Part shown: positions 11,210 to 23,093 of the stretch, piece after piece
Layout: each line of letters opens with the position of its first letter
Position numbering within the stretch: the first letter of the stretch is position 1
Origin: Bigelowiella natans CCMP2755
Taxonomy: Eukaryota > Cercozoa > Chlorarachniophyceae
Reading direction: 5' to 3'
Assembly: GCA_000320545.1 (NCBI GenBank)
Contig: ADNK01000904.1
Location: 132,501 to 180,000, forward strand
DNA: 47,500 nucleotides
Made by a program: the position numbers and the translations under genes
Notes under the pieces: model-generated
What the model saw: only the letters and a program-made list of their open reading frames with translations
Databases searched by the model: none
Told to the model about the DNA's origin: nothing

Positions 11210-14030
11210 GGCATCTTACCGATTTCGTCCATCCCTTCGGGTAGTAGTGTGTGAATATCGACGTGTACCTATCATCACCAACAGCCGTCTTTCAACGTGC
11301 ATTGAGCCTTGGACGAATACTACGTCATGCCCACGCATAGATGATGGGTATAAGAAAGGAAGAAGGAGGACAAAGACGCGTTGGGCGCTCTTTGTCATTA
11401 ACTAATTGCATGCTATTTTAAATTTCAATTGTCATCGAAAATCGCACCATTTTCCATTGAATCTCCTCGGCCTTCCATGGAGAAGTTTCGACGACTAATG
11501 CATACTCAACCCTCAGTTCAGATGTCTGGCTTGCGATGACCATGAAAAAAAGGAAATGACCTCATCATAGATCACATACTTGCTGCGGAGCTTCTCCCTC
11601 CCTCCCTCCCTCCCTCCCTCCCTCCCTCTCTCTGTCTTCCTCTCCCTCTCCCCCCCTTTCTACACACCTGCATACAAGCGCATGGAAAAATTTGGGAAGG
11701 TTCAAATTGCACACCTCATAAAACAGCAATTGGCCGGGCTCTAAGGCAACTTCGTGAACCTAAGAATGAAGTATGAGTGATTAGGATGAATGGCCGATCA
11801 GGCTGCAGAAGTAGGATATGTTGCGGGATGATGATCATCATCCATCATCACCGAATTGTTGTTGCGAGTTCTCGCGTGACGATCGAATAAGAAAAATGAG
11901 ATCCCAATCGTCGTTTTACATACTTTGTAGAATACTACGGATTTTGTCATCATCATCATCTTCTTCTTCTTCTTCTTCATCATCATCATCGTTGCTACAA
12001 TCGTCACTGCTGCCGACTTATTACTCTGCCTTGCGTATCTTCTATCACAAGCGGCCAAGGCTCATTCTGATCCCTTATTATGATGATAATAAAAGCATCG
12101 AAGATGAAGAAATTCAGTGTCACATGAGCTTCCTCTCCTCAGCTAAATGCTGTTGCCACCGACACGATATTATTATTCTTACTACCGATCAATGTGGAAG
12201 ATGCTGCTTATGACGTGCGTGTCCAGGCGGTCTGTATGCATGGTGAGAAAGGAGCCGTTCTTGTAGATTCTCATACCGTACGATATTGCAGCTTCCAATG
12301 GAACTCCTGCCCACTAACGATAGAGAGGAGGGAGAGAGGCCAGGGAGGAAGAGGATTTAAGATGCTGATGGCTGGTAAGTGCGACGAATCACACGGAATA
12401 TTACTGGTCTGACACTTGCGGTTGAATAAAGTTTAAGTTGAAATTGCATCAGAGTTATTAACGAGCTCCAAAAAAAAGAAACGATAACATTGTGGATACA
12501 TTTGATGATGATGATGATGAAGCACTCTCATCATCCAACTCCATGATAGTCTCACCTCCTCGTGGAGAGGATGAAGCTCGCGAAGTACCTATAACAACCA
12601 GTGCACGATACGTGATGATGGTAAAACTGTTCTAGAGAGATGTCAATAATTTTGTGCGAGACAAATGCGTGAAGTCTACGATTGTTTCATCGTCAATCCG
12701 AACGGTGAAAGGGAAAGCAATATTGTAAGCATCATATTGAAAGGGTTGGTGTATGCAGCAAGGACGTACTTTCCCATTGAGTCCCGTGTGCACAAACTTG
12801 GGGCTGGTTTAATTAACATAAAATGGAAAAAAAATGTTACAAATCATAAGTGCTCGGTATTTGCTAGCAGCCCCATAGGCGGTGGTGGTGACAACGACAC
12901 CTTTCGTCGCAGAATATCTGATCGACCGGCCCCTCAGATCCAGCTGTGGGCATTCCTCGGTGGACGCTAAAACAAGGGATTGTCATCATCATCATCATCA
13001 TCATCATCATCTCCTATCAGCCAATCATGTCATCATCCATCATCCATCATCCATTATCAACAAAGCTAGCAGCTTCAACCCTAAACACCATCAACAGCAC
13101 TGATTCCATATTTATTGCACTTACACTTCTTACGAAATCAGAATTGGAACAAATATATTCGAAATTATGCGCATGGGTTGTCAAGGTGGTTGGATTGAAA
13201 CTTTGACTCACGCGTCTCTCAGCTCCTCAAACAATTCCTTTGGGCCATCCACAACCTATTGAAAATTGCTTCGACTTTGAAATTATCCGGAGAATAATAA
13301 AGAATGGAACTGGACATAGCATCTCATCTCCGAATTTGTCTAAAAGCTTCCAAGTCAATACACTGGGTGCACGTTGATACATTTTGATTATGTGTTGACA
13401 GTCGCGTAGAGTCTGGAATCACTTCTAAAATTGAGCCTATCAATTTTTCACTTCTAAAGACGTGTATGACTAGAGGCACCACCTCGAAGCCCATTTCCGT
13501 AAAGTTTTGGACAACAACGCCGGTCGTCAGGAGTCCAATATAGCTTACAGAACAAGCAACATCTCATCCCTCGTTGTGCATATGCATTTTGCAGCCAAGT
13601 TGCTCGAGCCACCCCACGCATATGAATGCAAAAGTTGCGCACCATACACACGCATTTGCCTGCCTAAATGAAATCTATGTGGGTTATTATTATCACTCAC
13701 GCGTCCCATCGCCATTGGGTATTCTCGATCTGTCGTATCTGCTTTAGCCTGCGTTCCATTCGCGCCTGATTACACGTCATTATCCCAGTAGAGATAAATA
13801 AACTAAGAGATGAATTTTCCTTGCAAAAGTCTTTCCACAAAGCAAATCATAAGGACTTTGAGTATTCCCGTGTTCACGCTCATTGACATTCATACACCCA
13901 CCTGCCATCCCGGGTTAGCGGGGGTCCATGGAAAGGAAAGACGGGCAGGGTTTGCGACAGTGTCGGATTCAGCAAATGTTTGAGGCAAGACGGATAGAAA
14001 GCATAGGAGAATGGAGCGAGGGGGAGCCAT
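9800..14030 (-). CDS. Prolyl 4-hydroxylase-like 2-oxoglutarate/Fe(II) oxygenase, secretory (multi-exon)
   Basis: Exon 1 (14030-13902) starts MAPPRSILLCFLSVLPQTFA, a clear signal peptide. Exons 13765-13701, about 13658-13544 and about 13424-13400, and one ending at a GTGAGT near 13206, build an N-terminal region. The catalytic core joins in frame: 12306-12186 (YGMRIYKNGSFLTMHTDR...THVISSIFHID), 12073-12025 (RDQNEPWPLVIEDTQGR), 11759-11715 (VHEVALEPGQLLFYE), 11494-11448 (SSKLLHGRPRRFNGK) and 11268-11220 (YTSIFTHYYPKGW). HTD and the later HGRP supply the iron-binding His-x-Asp...His triad; a Lys nine residues on could bind 2-oxoglutarate. A Gln-rich exon follows near 11110-10990. Further frames at about 10490-10390, 10190-10112 and 9907-9800 would end the protein with SPDDL, loosely like an ER-retention tail; their membership is less certain. 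The enzyme probably hydroxylates prolines of secreted or wall glycoproteins in the ER. The exon order from 13.2 to 12.31 kb is incomplete. Confidence 0.75.
9963..10000. repeat. (GT)n microsatellite
   Basis: About nineteen GT units between the last two proposed exons of the oxygenase gene. A (CA)n tract of similar length lies at 10164-10193; together they form an inverted pair of complementary dinucleotide repeats about 165 bases apart. Confidence 0.95.
10542..10572. repeat. (CAT)n trinucleotide repeat
   Basis: Ten CAT units in a proposed intron of the oxygenase gene. Similar CAT/ATC tracts recur at 11175-11210, 11947-11990 and 12982-13010 within the same gene. Confidence 0.9.
10659..10732. 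repeat. Compound microsatellite: (TA)n, (GA)n, G-run
   Basis: (TA)n runs into (GA)n and then a G-run broken by an A. It is intronic in the proposed oxygenase gene. Confidence 0.95.
11593..11635. repeat. (CTCC)n tetranucleotide repeat
   Basis: About eight CTCC units followed by CT-rich sequence, in the intron between oxygenase exons 11759-11715 and 11494-11448. Confidence 0.9.
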
Positions 14031-14278
14031 GGACCGGCAACGGACGCAAAAGACAACGACGCGATGAGAGGGGTGGGTTTGATATTTCGTTGGTCGATAT
14101 TTTGACGACAACACGCTGTTTTCACCTTGCGACAAGGATGTAGGCTTTAAATTATTGTCGCACGGTAGAATTCCCATATGAGTTTTGCAGCATCCACAGG
14201 CCTTGTCAACCCCATCAATCACATTATCCTCTTAACCTACGTCGTCTGGAAGAGGAACGGAGAAAGAACTGGAGATAG
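14031..14278. promoter_or_regulatory. Short divergent promoter region
   Basis: About 250 bases separate the ATG of the oxygenase (minus, 14030) from the first ATG of the DUF1995-IRG gene (plus, 14279). It is the only place for both promoters unless there are distant 5' non-coding exons. No TATA box or recognised element is evident. If the GTPase start is instead at 14406, the spacer is about 375 bases. Confidence 0.5.
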
Positions 14279-16953
14279 ATGCCACCGACAAGTGGCCTCC
14301 GCAAAGGGAGAGGGGGGGACTTCTTTGCCGCTTCTCCATGTGTTACTTTCTACCGAAATGGATTTTTGCTAGGTTGGTTCTTACTGGCTATAGCTGGGCT
14401 TGGAATGCTCATTCGACTCTCCCTTCCCCAGCATAGTAGTAGTATATCACCAGTTCCAAAAATGATGTTGCCCCGTAAATCGCGATTGGGGATGCGAATG
14501 ATCCAGAGACGATGCAGAGGAGGCCCTATAACTTTAGGTTCTATCTCTTCTCCGATTCTGCGAAACCGAGTTGCGAATTCAGTAGCTTCGTCTGTAACGA
14601 TGCACGCGGTTAGGGAGTCAGTCGACAGACATCAATTGGTCCAAGAGGAGGCGAAGATGAGGGAAACAGAGGACAAGTTACTCCGCAAGCTGGCTACGAG
14701 CACCAAAAACATACCAACTTCGGTTGGTTCAGCTGAAGGTTGTGCCGGTCTCTCTGCAGACCAAATCCGGATCGCTATGGAAAGTGCCAGTTCCATTCTC
14801 AAAGAGCTCCCCAATGCCGCCGCCCCGAACACAGCCCCTCCCACATTGGTTTCCTTACACCTCCAGGTAGACCCTATGCCATGGTGGTCCCCGGAGAAAT
14901 CGCAACTTGCTCTATCCATAGCCCAAATGTGTGCAGAGCCTTCTGCTATCACAACCGTTACCGCAGGCGGTGCTATTGAACAAACCACGCCTCGAAACGT
15001 AGCATTCCTTTTCCCTGAGGGAGCTGATCTGTCTCATCACTGCGGCCCCGAAGGCGCTTTCGGAGCACGCGTCAAGATAGGGCACTACCCTGTCCTCTCG
15101 GCGTTCGGCAACTCTGAGATTTCTTTGCAGACGGCTCTGCGAAATAGCATAGAGGATGCAGAGGTAGTATTTGTGTTGGCGCCTGAGATCAACTCGGTTG
15201 GGGGCATAGAAGCACTGGCCTCTCTGTGTGCTGCCCCAGGTCGCCACGTAGTGGTGATAGACGGTAAGTTTCCTGCCTCGCTTCCAACGGAGCAGTTAGG
15301 AAGGCAGGTTAGGGCTCGAGCGAAAGAGTGCTTTCCTGGAGGGGTCATGAGGATGCAAGTCGTGGTCGAAGCCATGGCTCTTAAGGGAGGCGTGGAAGAT
15401 ATGGAGGAGATCTACTACACCGAGTTTGACACTGCACCGCCAAAAGGCAAAGGCGAGCTCTACGAGCTGCCTCGATGGCTGAAGGAGGCAGGGTAATGTT
15501 GCTCAGATCTCAGACTTTCCTATGCAGCTATCATCAGCATTGCTTCCATGCCAGTTTCGCTACATCATCACCGCCCTCTTCGTGGTGGGTGTTTATACTA
15601 TTCTTGCAGGTATAAAGGTACTGGAAATCTGGCTATAACAGGGAACTCGGGGACGGGCAAGTCTTCCCTTAATAATGCTGTGAGAGGTACGTGAATACAC
15701 CATATTTCCTTCTTGACTTAAACAGAGGAGGAGGATGAGGAGAAGGAGGAGATTTATCCCTCTAACGCTTTCTCTCTCTCTTTCTCTCTTCCTCTCTACC
15801 TCTATCTTTTTAGCGTCGTCGCAGGATAAAACTCATCACTGTCGAGTTTGATTTGATTGAACAAATTGCTGTTGTCTTTGTCGTTGATTCTCGCTCATGT
15901 AGGCTTGAAGCCCCGAGACAACAACGCAGCGGCTGTAGGCGTTAAGGAGACCACGCTAGAACCTACGGGCTATACGTTTCCTGCGACTTTCATCGGTTCA
16001 CACCTATACATTAGATGGGGTGTTCTTACATGTAGTTGCGATTAATTCTGCTTTCCTTGTGTACAGATGAAAGCAGGAGAGGTGTCGAGCTGAAGCTATG
16101 GGATCTTCCCGGGGCAGGAACACCGAGGTTTCCTCTGGTAGTATCAACCATTTCAATTGTAAAGTACACGTATACGTGTGATGGATAAAGCAAACAATTC
16201 TCATATAGAGGGTGATTTGTAAGCTCTTTCAAACAAAGGGGGATATCGGTGCCTCTGTCCAATGTCATAATGATGTGCATGTTCGTTGGCCTAATAAAAA
16301 GAGGAGGAAGAAGGGGAAAGGAAAACAAACTTAATTTTAATTTTCTTCATCTTTCTCTCACTCCTCTTCGCATTCAATCACTTCACTGAATCTATGTATT
16401 GAATTATCAATTTACAATCAGGCAAACTACATCCGCAAGATGGGTATTCGCTTCTTCGACCTTGTCGTTGTCGTAGCTGCACAAAGATTTACAGAGACTG
16501 ACCTAGCCCTGATGGACGAACTTCGTGAAAACGGAGTTCCTTTCGTGGCAGTGAGAAGCAAAATTGATCTGGAGGTGACGTATTGCACATACATGATAAG
16601 TTTAGTATGGTTTTGAAAGCAATTTTCTATACGATCCTACACCTTTTTATGCTACCATGCTGAGGACTGGGCTGCTCTATTATGAAATACAAATTGCATA
16701 GGTTCGCAATGCTGAGCAAGATAGTGGTGTTCAAGCCGAGGATGTTCTGGAGCAAATCCGATCCGATATTCGTAGGAACTCATTACTTACAGATGACAGA
16801 ATATTCCTCCTGTCGAGTCGGCGTGCGACTGAATATGACTTCCAACGCTTTTTGGACTCTGTTCGAATGTCCCTAAGACGAGCTTTAGACATCAAGCTTG
16901 CGCGTGCAATGAACCGAGAGATAGACGTTCGGATACTTCATAGGGCAATTTGA
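14279..16953 (+). CDS. DUF1995-like region fused to IRG-type GTPase (six exons, about 619 aa)
   Basis: Exons 14279-15492, 15610-15686, 15903-15995, 16067-16137, 16422-16574 and 16702-16953 join in frame with GT-AG borders; total 1860 bases. Exon 1 has a hydrophobic N-terminal stretch (LLGWFLLAIAGLGMLI) and a basic region that could be a targeting signal, then a region resembling plastid/cyanobacterial DUF1995 (AEVVFVLAPEIN...RHVVVIDGKFP). Later exons give a P-loop GNSGTGKSS followed by LNNAVRG, then GVKETTLEPTGY, then WDLPGAGT (G3), then VRSKID (G4), and a helical end with YDFQRFLDSVRMSLRR. These features and their spacing match immunity-related GTPases. The stop at 15494 would lie in intron 1, so reading the first exon alone gives a separate 405-aa protein; the in-frame splice argues for one gene. 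Function is unknown; a membrane-acting GTPase is inference. ATG 14406 is an alternative start. Confidence 0.75.
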
Positions 16954-17921
16954 AAAAGCAGGTGTTGCTAGTAATGTGTGCCAGCTACAATATCCTGCTC
17001 ATTCACGTAGTCTTTGCGTGTGGACCACCAATCCTTATTTACATGCTAGCATGGGGAAAAGAGGAAAGATAGCGACCCCTGCTGAAAAATACAGGAGATT
17101 CAAAGAATTATGCGTGGTAGACTATATGCCACTCATACCAGAATGTACGCATGCTGTGTAGCTGCACATACTCTAGCACTGTCGTGAACACATGCTCACG
17201 TACCTACATATTTGTGCACATGTACCACGTATACACGCATGCATGTCATGCACAAACGCACGGTACGTGTGTACTTGTGTGCATCAGATACAACGTATAA
17301 ACGATATATTATTAGCGCTCTAGCCGTTGCTCTGCATTGCTACATTAGGATGGGCATTGAGAAAATTTAATCATGTCATTTACTCGTCCGTCAAGCTAAT
17401 AAAGGTGTCTGCAAGATGTTTGCATTGCTCGTTTGCAAATCAGCTACATCATGTCAGGACGGACATTGGAAAAATGCGATTTTTTTATCACACGCGACTA
17501 TTACAATTGCCGTGCGGGCGCCATATTGTTTCTGGCACGCATCATCTATAAAATCGCGCGCGCATGCGGGGACAGGAAATTGACGTGAACAATAGGTAAT
17601 CATATACGATCCTACATCAAGCTGCTTCGATTCTTCAAGAAACTCGAATTCACACGCCAACCATAATGGTGGAAGATATATAAAATGATGTCTAATCTAT
17701 TAATTTTTCCATTGCCCTGAAGGCTTTTTCGCGGCTTCAGCATGATAAGCCGAAGGTGTCACCGTATCAGTAATAGTGGCAGGAGAATATTATATATCTC
17801 ACCTTCACATTTCTACACTATAGACTACTAATTTTACACATTACATTTTTTCAATTAAGGCCATTGCCTCCTCTCATATCATTCTGTGTGAAGCAACCAC
17901 TCATCTTCTGAAATGATAAGT

Positions 17922-17956
<35 letters not shown>

Positions 17957-18173
17957 GTAATATTATGTTATATATTGTTCTTTTCTGCCCGAACTCGCCC
18001 TGTGCGCTGAACACCGACGATGTGTTTCTTCATGGTTAGTATGTGTTGCTTTCCTTGGAGCTTCTGCCCGCTTCTGCTACTATTAATCATTATTCTCTTG
18101 GTTGTCGACCCCCCAATTCCCTCTTCAACACGGCCTTAATATGTAGTTATTGTTGCCATTATTGTAACTACAA
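16954..18173. other. Convergent spacer, TGCA/CATG-rich
   Basis: This lies between the 3' ends of the GTPase gene and the ataxin-7-like gene. From about 17150 to 17300 it is dense in CACATG, GTGCAC, GCATGC, TACGT and ACGTGT words, many self-complementary. An (AT)n tract occupies 17926-17954. Open frames here (for example 16976-17161 and 17454-17660) show no domain and I leave them out. Confidence 0.5.
17926..17954. repeat. (AT)n microsatellite
   Basis: About fourteen AT units near the proposed 3' end of the minus-strand ataxin-7-like gene. Confidence 0.9.
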
Positions 18174-18506
18174 TTATTTTAATATTAAACTTGTGGTCTT
18201 GACCCCGTTAGGATTGCCAAAGCTCATGTGTGCGGCGGGAAGCTGCAACGTAACAGGCCCACTACTTGGATCCTCATCCATCTTTCCTTTCCGCCCCCTG
18301 CCAGTTTTCTTCGGAGCCCTTTTTGTCGTCTTGCGCTTCGTCTCTGCCTTTGTTTTCTTGGGTCTTTTCTCCTTAGGATCCTTGCGAGAATTCTTGCGAC
18401 CGCTTTGGGATTGCCTACCGGATTTGCCTGTTGCAGATTTAGCTGATGCGTTGTACTTGCCCATGCCATTCATCATACCCGCCCCGTAGGCCTTACCAGT
18501 GGCCGC

Positions 18507-18548
<42 letters not shown>

Positions 18549-19550
18549 TTTAGACATCATTGGCTGCCTTTGCATGTTGACTCGATTCTGCATTGCATGC
18601 TGCTTCTGTAAAGCAGCTTTTTGCATCGCCTTCGATGAACCCTTCCCTTTTCCTACAGAGTTCTTGCCCCCCGATGTCTTCCTTGTTGAGCCTTTCACTG
18701 TCGAGCTCTTGGACTTGCTATCCTTTCGGGCGTGATCTGTTTTCCCTGCCTCCTTCTTCTTGCTCAGACTGTTCTTCGAGGCGCCTGCAGCTTTCGCGTT
18801 GGCAACACTGCCCGACATTGCTGCCGGATTGTACTGCTGCAACAGTGGTGGTACCTTCTCTTCAACTTCGTGAATGCTGAAAGGATTCACCCCTTGAGGT
18901 ATAGAGACATTAGATTGACTGATGAGGCTTTGATAATGCCGTATTCGCTCGCCTTTCCACCGGTTATATAGAGATACGTTCCTGCGCTCTGGCTTGATCA
19001 TGCCTGAACCACGGTGAAATCTTGACCCCTTTGGAATCCCCAAGGGAGCTACATGTCGTGGCTGGCTTATCCGCTCCGCCTGCGACGCTATCTGTTTTTT
19101 CATTCTTTTGCACCGCTCGGAGTGTGCAGCAAAGGCGTTCATTTTGACGCGTTTCTTACAGTCCAAACACTGGACCAGCACGACAGGCTGAAGCATCGGC
19201 TTTAAAGGGAACACAACGCTTTCGTCGAAATTACTGGAGCCTTCATGGTAGTTTCCATTGCAAACCTTCAGGCCTGGTCCATCTTCATCTCTTTCATATT
19301 GAATAAGGCTCGGATACATGTCTCTCCATCGTTTGCCGGCAAATGTTTCCAGCAAAGAGCATTTCTTCCGCTTCCGCGAGGAAGAAAGTGAAGGAGTGGG
19401 ATTATGATTAGATTCCATGACTGTTTCTCCTGACAACTCTATGATTTTTTTTAAGTCAACTGGTGCAGTTTTCAGTTGCTTTCTGGGGGGGGACGGCAAC
19501 CAGAGCGGAAACTTTTTAAACTCACCAAAATTCCCGAAGTTTTTATCTGA
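18174..19550 (-). CDS. Ataxin-7/Sgf73-like zinc-finger protein with polyalanine tract
   Basis: An open frame of about 455 codons. Near residue 125 it has VVLVQCLDCKKRVKMNAF then AHSERC, a C-x2-C-x(n)-H-x3-C finger. The preceding FPLKPM and the short spacing resemble the N-terminal finger of ataxin-7/Sgf73 and the Sgf11 finger, which tether the SAGA deubiquitinase module. A conserved-looking block (PQGVNPFSIHEVEEKVPPLL) follows. The second half is Lys/Ser/Arg-rich and carries about 18 alanines encoded by a GCT/GCA repeat, then a strongly basic tail. A nuclear chromatin role is likely. No ATG precedes the open frame; translation probably begins in an upstream exon, and an acceptor (TATTCAG) near 19554 fits. 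The SAGA assignment is inference from one finger; another C2HC nuclear protein is possible. Confidence 0.5.
18507..18549. repeat. Coding (GCA)n repeat giving polyalanine
   Basis: About fourteen GCA units on the plus strand, read as TGC/GCT triplets on the coding minus strand, extending the alanine run of the ataxin-7-like protein. Confidence 0.95.
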
Positions 19551-20097
19551 ATAGCAAACCAAAGACAATATTAATCTGCGACATCAAATTAACAAGTCGT
19601 ACATTCTAATATGTGTCTCATTTTGGCGTCACCCTCAGCAGAGTAGCTCCACATCCTCTGAAGAGTCTGCGGAGACTTGTGTTTTGATTCCTCCCGCCCT
19701 TCTTCACCAACAGAAAGCCATGGATTACGAAGTTCACTCGATGAAATATATACCAAATTCCGTTACTCAGCGGGAGGGAACGAGCCTCCGAGCTGGTTTT
19801 TATAGTATCAAAGTAGGCAGTTTTTGACCCATCGACAACGTATTTTGGGGCTGAAATTTGAAATTTGAAAGTTTGGGATTCGTAATCTTCAAAACCCAAC
19901 TCCCTTAACGAACACACCTCTCAACAACGCAGTCCTTCGACCCTATGGATAGGCTGAACCGCATCCTTGGCCACCTAAAGAATGGAGAGACTGATAACAC
20001 GGAACATATCATGGCTTCAGGAATAGCGATAGAGGTCAGTAGCGATTTAAAATTATGTTCCCCAACAGATATAACACTCGCTGTTCAACAATCAGAA

Positions 20098-20145
20098 CGC
20101 TGTAGACAAAGTGGCGAAGTTCGCTGTAGACAAAGTGGCGAAGTT
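20098..20145. repeat. Perfect 24-bp tandem duplication
   Basis: The unit beginning CGCTGTAGACAAAGTGGCGA occurs twice head to tail and ends 29 bases before the proposed ATG of the galactonate dehydratase gene. It falls in the 5' leader or promoter of that gene. Confidence 0.9.
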
Positions 20146-20174
20146 CGAATTATTCAAAGTACCACCGAGGTCCA

Positions 20175-23028
20175 ATGCTTAGCAATATTAAAACCGTTAT
20201 GGGTTTTCATGTGAATACGTGAGTCTAGTTTTTACACAGCACGCACATAATCTAAAGAATGTAATCGTAAATAATAATCCAGATGGGTCTTCCTGCGGCT
20301 CGAAACCGAGAATGGAATTGTAGGGTGGGGAGAGCCAAATTGCGAGGTGACCGTTGTTCGATCTTATCGTTGTTGCCAACATGCACTTCGGAAGAGGTTT
20401 GGAGTTTCCATCCAAAAGTTGAAGTATTCGTTGAAAAATTGCAGGGATATTCCGATACGGTTATGGCAGCCGTTAAACAGCTCATGGAACTGGTTATTGG
20501 TGAGCAAAGTAAAACAAATGGCGATTCTCTCTGCTCTAACTCTAACTTTATATTAGGGGAGGATCCTGCGCGCATACAGTATATTTGGCAAAAAGTATAT
20601 CGACAGAAGTTCTACTCCACCGGTGGGGGGCCAATAATAATGAGCGCTCTGGCAGGTCGTCCCTCGCCCCATCCTTATTTAGATTTTGAACCCATCCTAA
20701 TTATTATCACTGTCATAATTTTCGATATCGCCGTCATCATATCCTGGTTGTTGATAAGATTCTGTACCGGGGTTAAAAATAAGGCATTGATCAAGCACTT
20801 TGGGACATAGCAGGGAAAGTTCTCAGAGCGCCCATCCATAGAGTAAATAATAGTCATAGTAGCAGCAGCAGCAGCAGTAGTAGTAGTAGTGTTCTTTTAT
20901 TCTTTCCGCCAGATTCAATCTAACTTGCATGGTTTGATCTCAATTAACATCGCATCAATGAACAGAGTCAGCAGAGAACTTCTGTGAATGCACTGCATCT
21001 TCCCCACTTAATAAATCCATATTTTACAGTTACTGGGAGGTGCTGTTCGTGACCGGCTGTTAGTATATCGCTGGTGTGGAGGTGAGTAAGCTAGCTGCGA
21101 CAAGCCTTCCTCGATTGCAACACTTGAAAAGTCCAAGAGGGTAGAAAAAGAAAGAGATGTAGTAGGGAGAGGGCCACAGAACGAGAGAGGAAGAGTGAAA
21201 GAAGAGAAAGATAGAATAAGGACGGAAGAGCTGACCAAAAGGAGCAGAATAATACACGTTTAATGCTAGGAATGATACTCTCTTTTGTCGGCTGAGCACG
21301 TGGTTGCTGTCTGTCGTCTATTTGTGAATAAAAGGGGACATGGACAGTCCTGGGGACACCGCACGGGAAGCCAAACGACTCATTCAGAACTCAAAGTTGT
21401 CCTAAAATCATCCCATAAACTAGTATACGACTATTCATCCTCTACCAATTTGTGAGGAAGCTATGCTCTCTCTCTCTCTCTCTCTGCATGCTAACCATGC
21501 TTATATAAACACTCTAAGCTGAACTCGCTTGTTACCGTCATCTTCCTTTTGTTGCTCTTCGTTCTTTCCCCTCTTCTTCTATATCCTCGTCCAAAATTCT
21601 AATAATTCAGTTTCAAGTTGATCAAAATGAATGCATGCCCCAAGATGCCTTTCGTGGTCAGTCGGGACCTCACTTAGTGAAGAGAGCAGTAGTATAGTAT
21701 TGCGAAGAAATTTACCCACATCTTATATTTTTTAAGATAATTTATCAGGCAGCATCTCCCACTTACAACTTATTATTCACAACTGATGGTGCTGACTACA
21801 AAGGACACGGAATTGGCGGTGGAGCGAGCCGCAAAGCGTCTCAAAGCCGTCCGGTCATCTATCACTGAAGAACAACGAGAATCTAATCAATAAACTCAAT
21901 TCTCTGCCTCGTTGCTGTAATAGCAGTGCACGAGTGCTTCACTCACACATACGTGCCGAGGTCTTCCTTCGTGAGCTGTATATGCATGTTTGCATGGTTT
22001 CCATGTTAAATATATGTGCAGGGAGGCAGTTGGCCCAGATGTAGGAATCGGCTTGGATTTTCACGGAAGGGTCAAGGTGACAGCATCATAATAAACTTAT
22101 ACTTGTAAAGTGTCGCGCGCACTCAGCCAGCGGCATTTCTTCTTGAAGCCTTGTTATTTGCATTAATCTGTTAAGGTTTGCGACGTCATTCTCCATTCCT
22201 ACCTCCCTAGTGTCATTTGCGTGATCGTTGTTAGGTACCAACGGCGAAGAAACTGATGAAGGCGCTCGAGCCTTACAACCCACTTTTCTTTGAGGAGCCG
22301 GTGTGATGCTCTTTCCCTCTCTCCATCTCCCTGCTTGCCTGTTTATTGTTTTCTTATTTTTGCCGCAAGGCTAGCACATACACAAACTACAACAAGTATC
22401 TCACTGCACAATAAACAAGGTTGTCCCAGAGCAAAACGCCGCACTAAAGTCCTTGAGTGCTGCCACACATATTCCAATTGCTACTGGAGAGGTGCGTGTG
22501 GCTACTAATAACAAATTAGCTCAACGGCTGGCCGACTGGCTAAACTGGAAAATGGAAAAAAGTGCGCGTAATTGCAACAGCGCACAAGCGATATAACCTA
22601 TATATAATGAATTCATCTACCGTTCATCTTATGCGTTCTTAGCGAATGTACACTGCTGGCGAGTTTCGTGATCTTCTCAGCGCACGCTCGGCTCACATTT
22701 TGCAACCAGACTGCAGGTGCTTGGCCTTCGACTTGCTAGTGTGAAAAGAGGGTTACTACTACTTGCGATGAGAGAGTGATGAAAGTGCTACTGCAATACT
22801 ATTTTGTGTGTTATTATGATAACCATGCTGTCCACTTTTCGCAGAATAGGAAGCTTAAATACTTTCCATTGTTATTGCTGCTTGAATATTACGCGCATAT
22901 TTATTGCAACCTCCCAAGTGATTCATTGTGTGTTTCTACAGCCATGTGGGAGGGATCTCCGCATTGTTTCAGATATCACGGATGGCCGAAGCTTACGATG
23001 TGATGTTAAATAGATCTTCATGCAATAG

Positions 23029-23093
<65 letters not shown>

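Noticed and set aside
10879-11254. Overlapping open frames on both strands with Met, Thr, Val and Ile runs
   Set aside because: Generated by ATG/CAT/GTT trinucleotide repeats. Only short parts of the minus strand (the YYPKGW exon and the Gln-rich exon) fit the oxygenase model.
19618-19917. Minus-strand frame that could be a first exon of the ataxin-7-like gene
   Set aside because: I could not find a splice pair joining it in frame, and its domain content (a vague PX-like feel) is not convincing.
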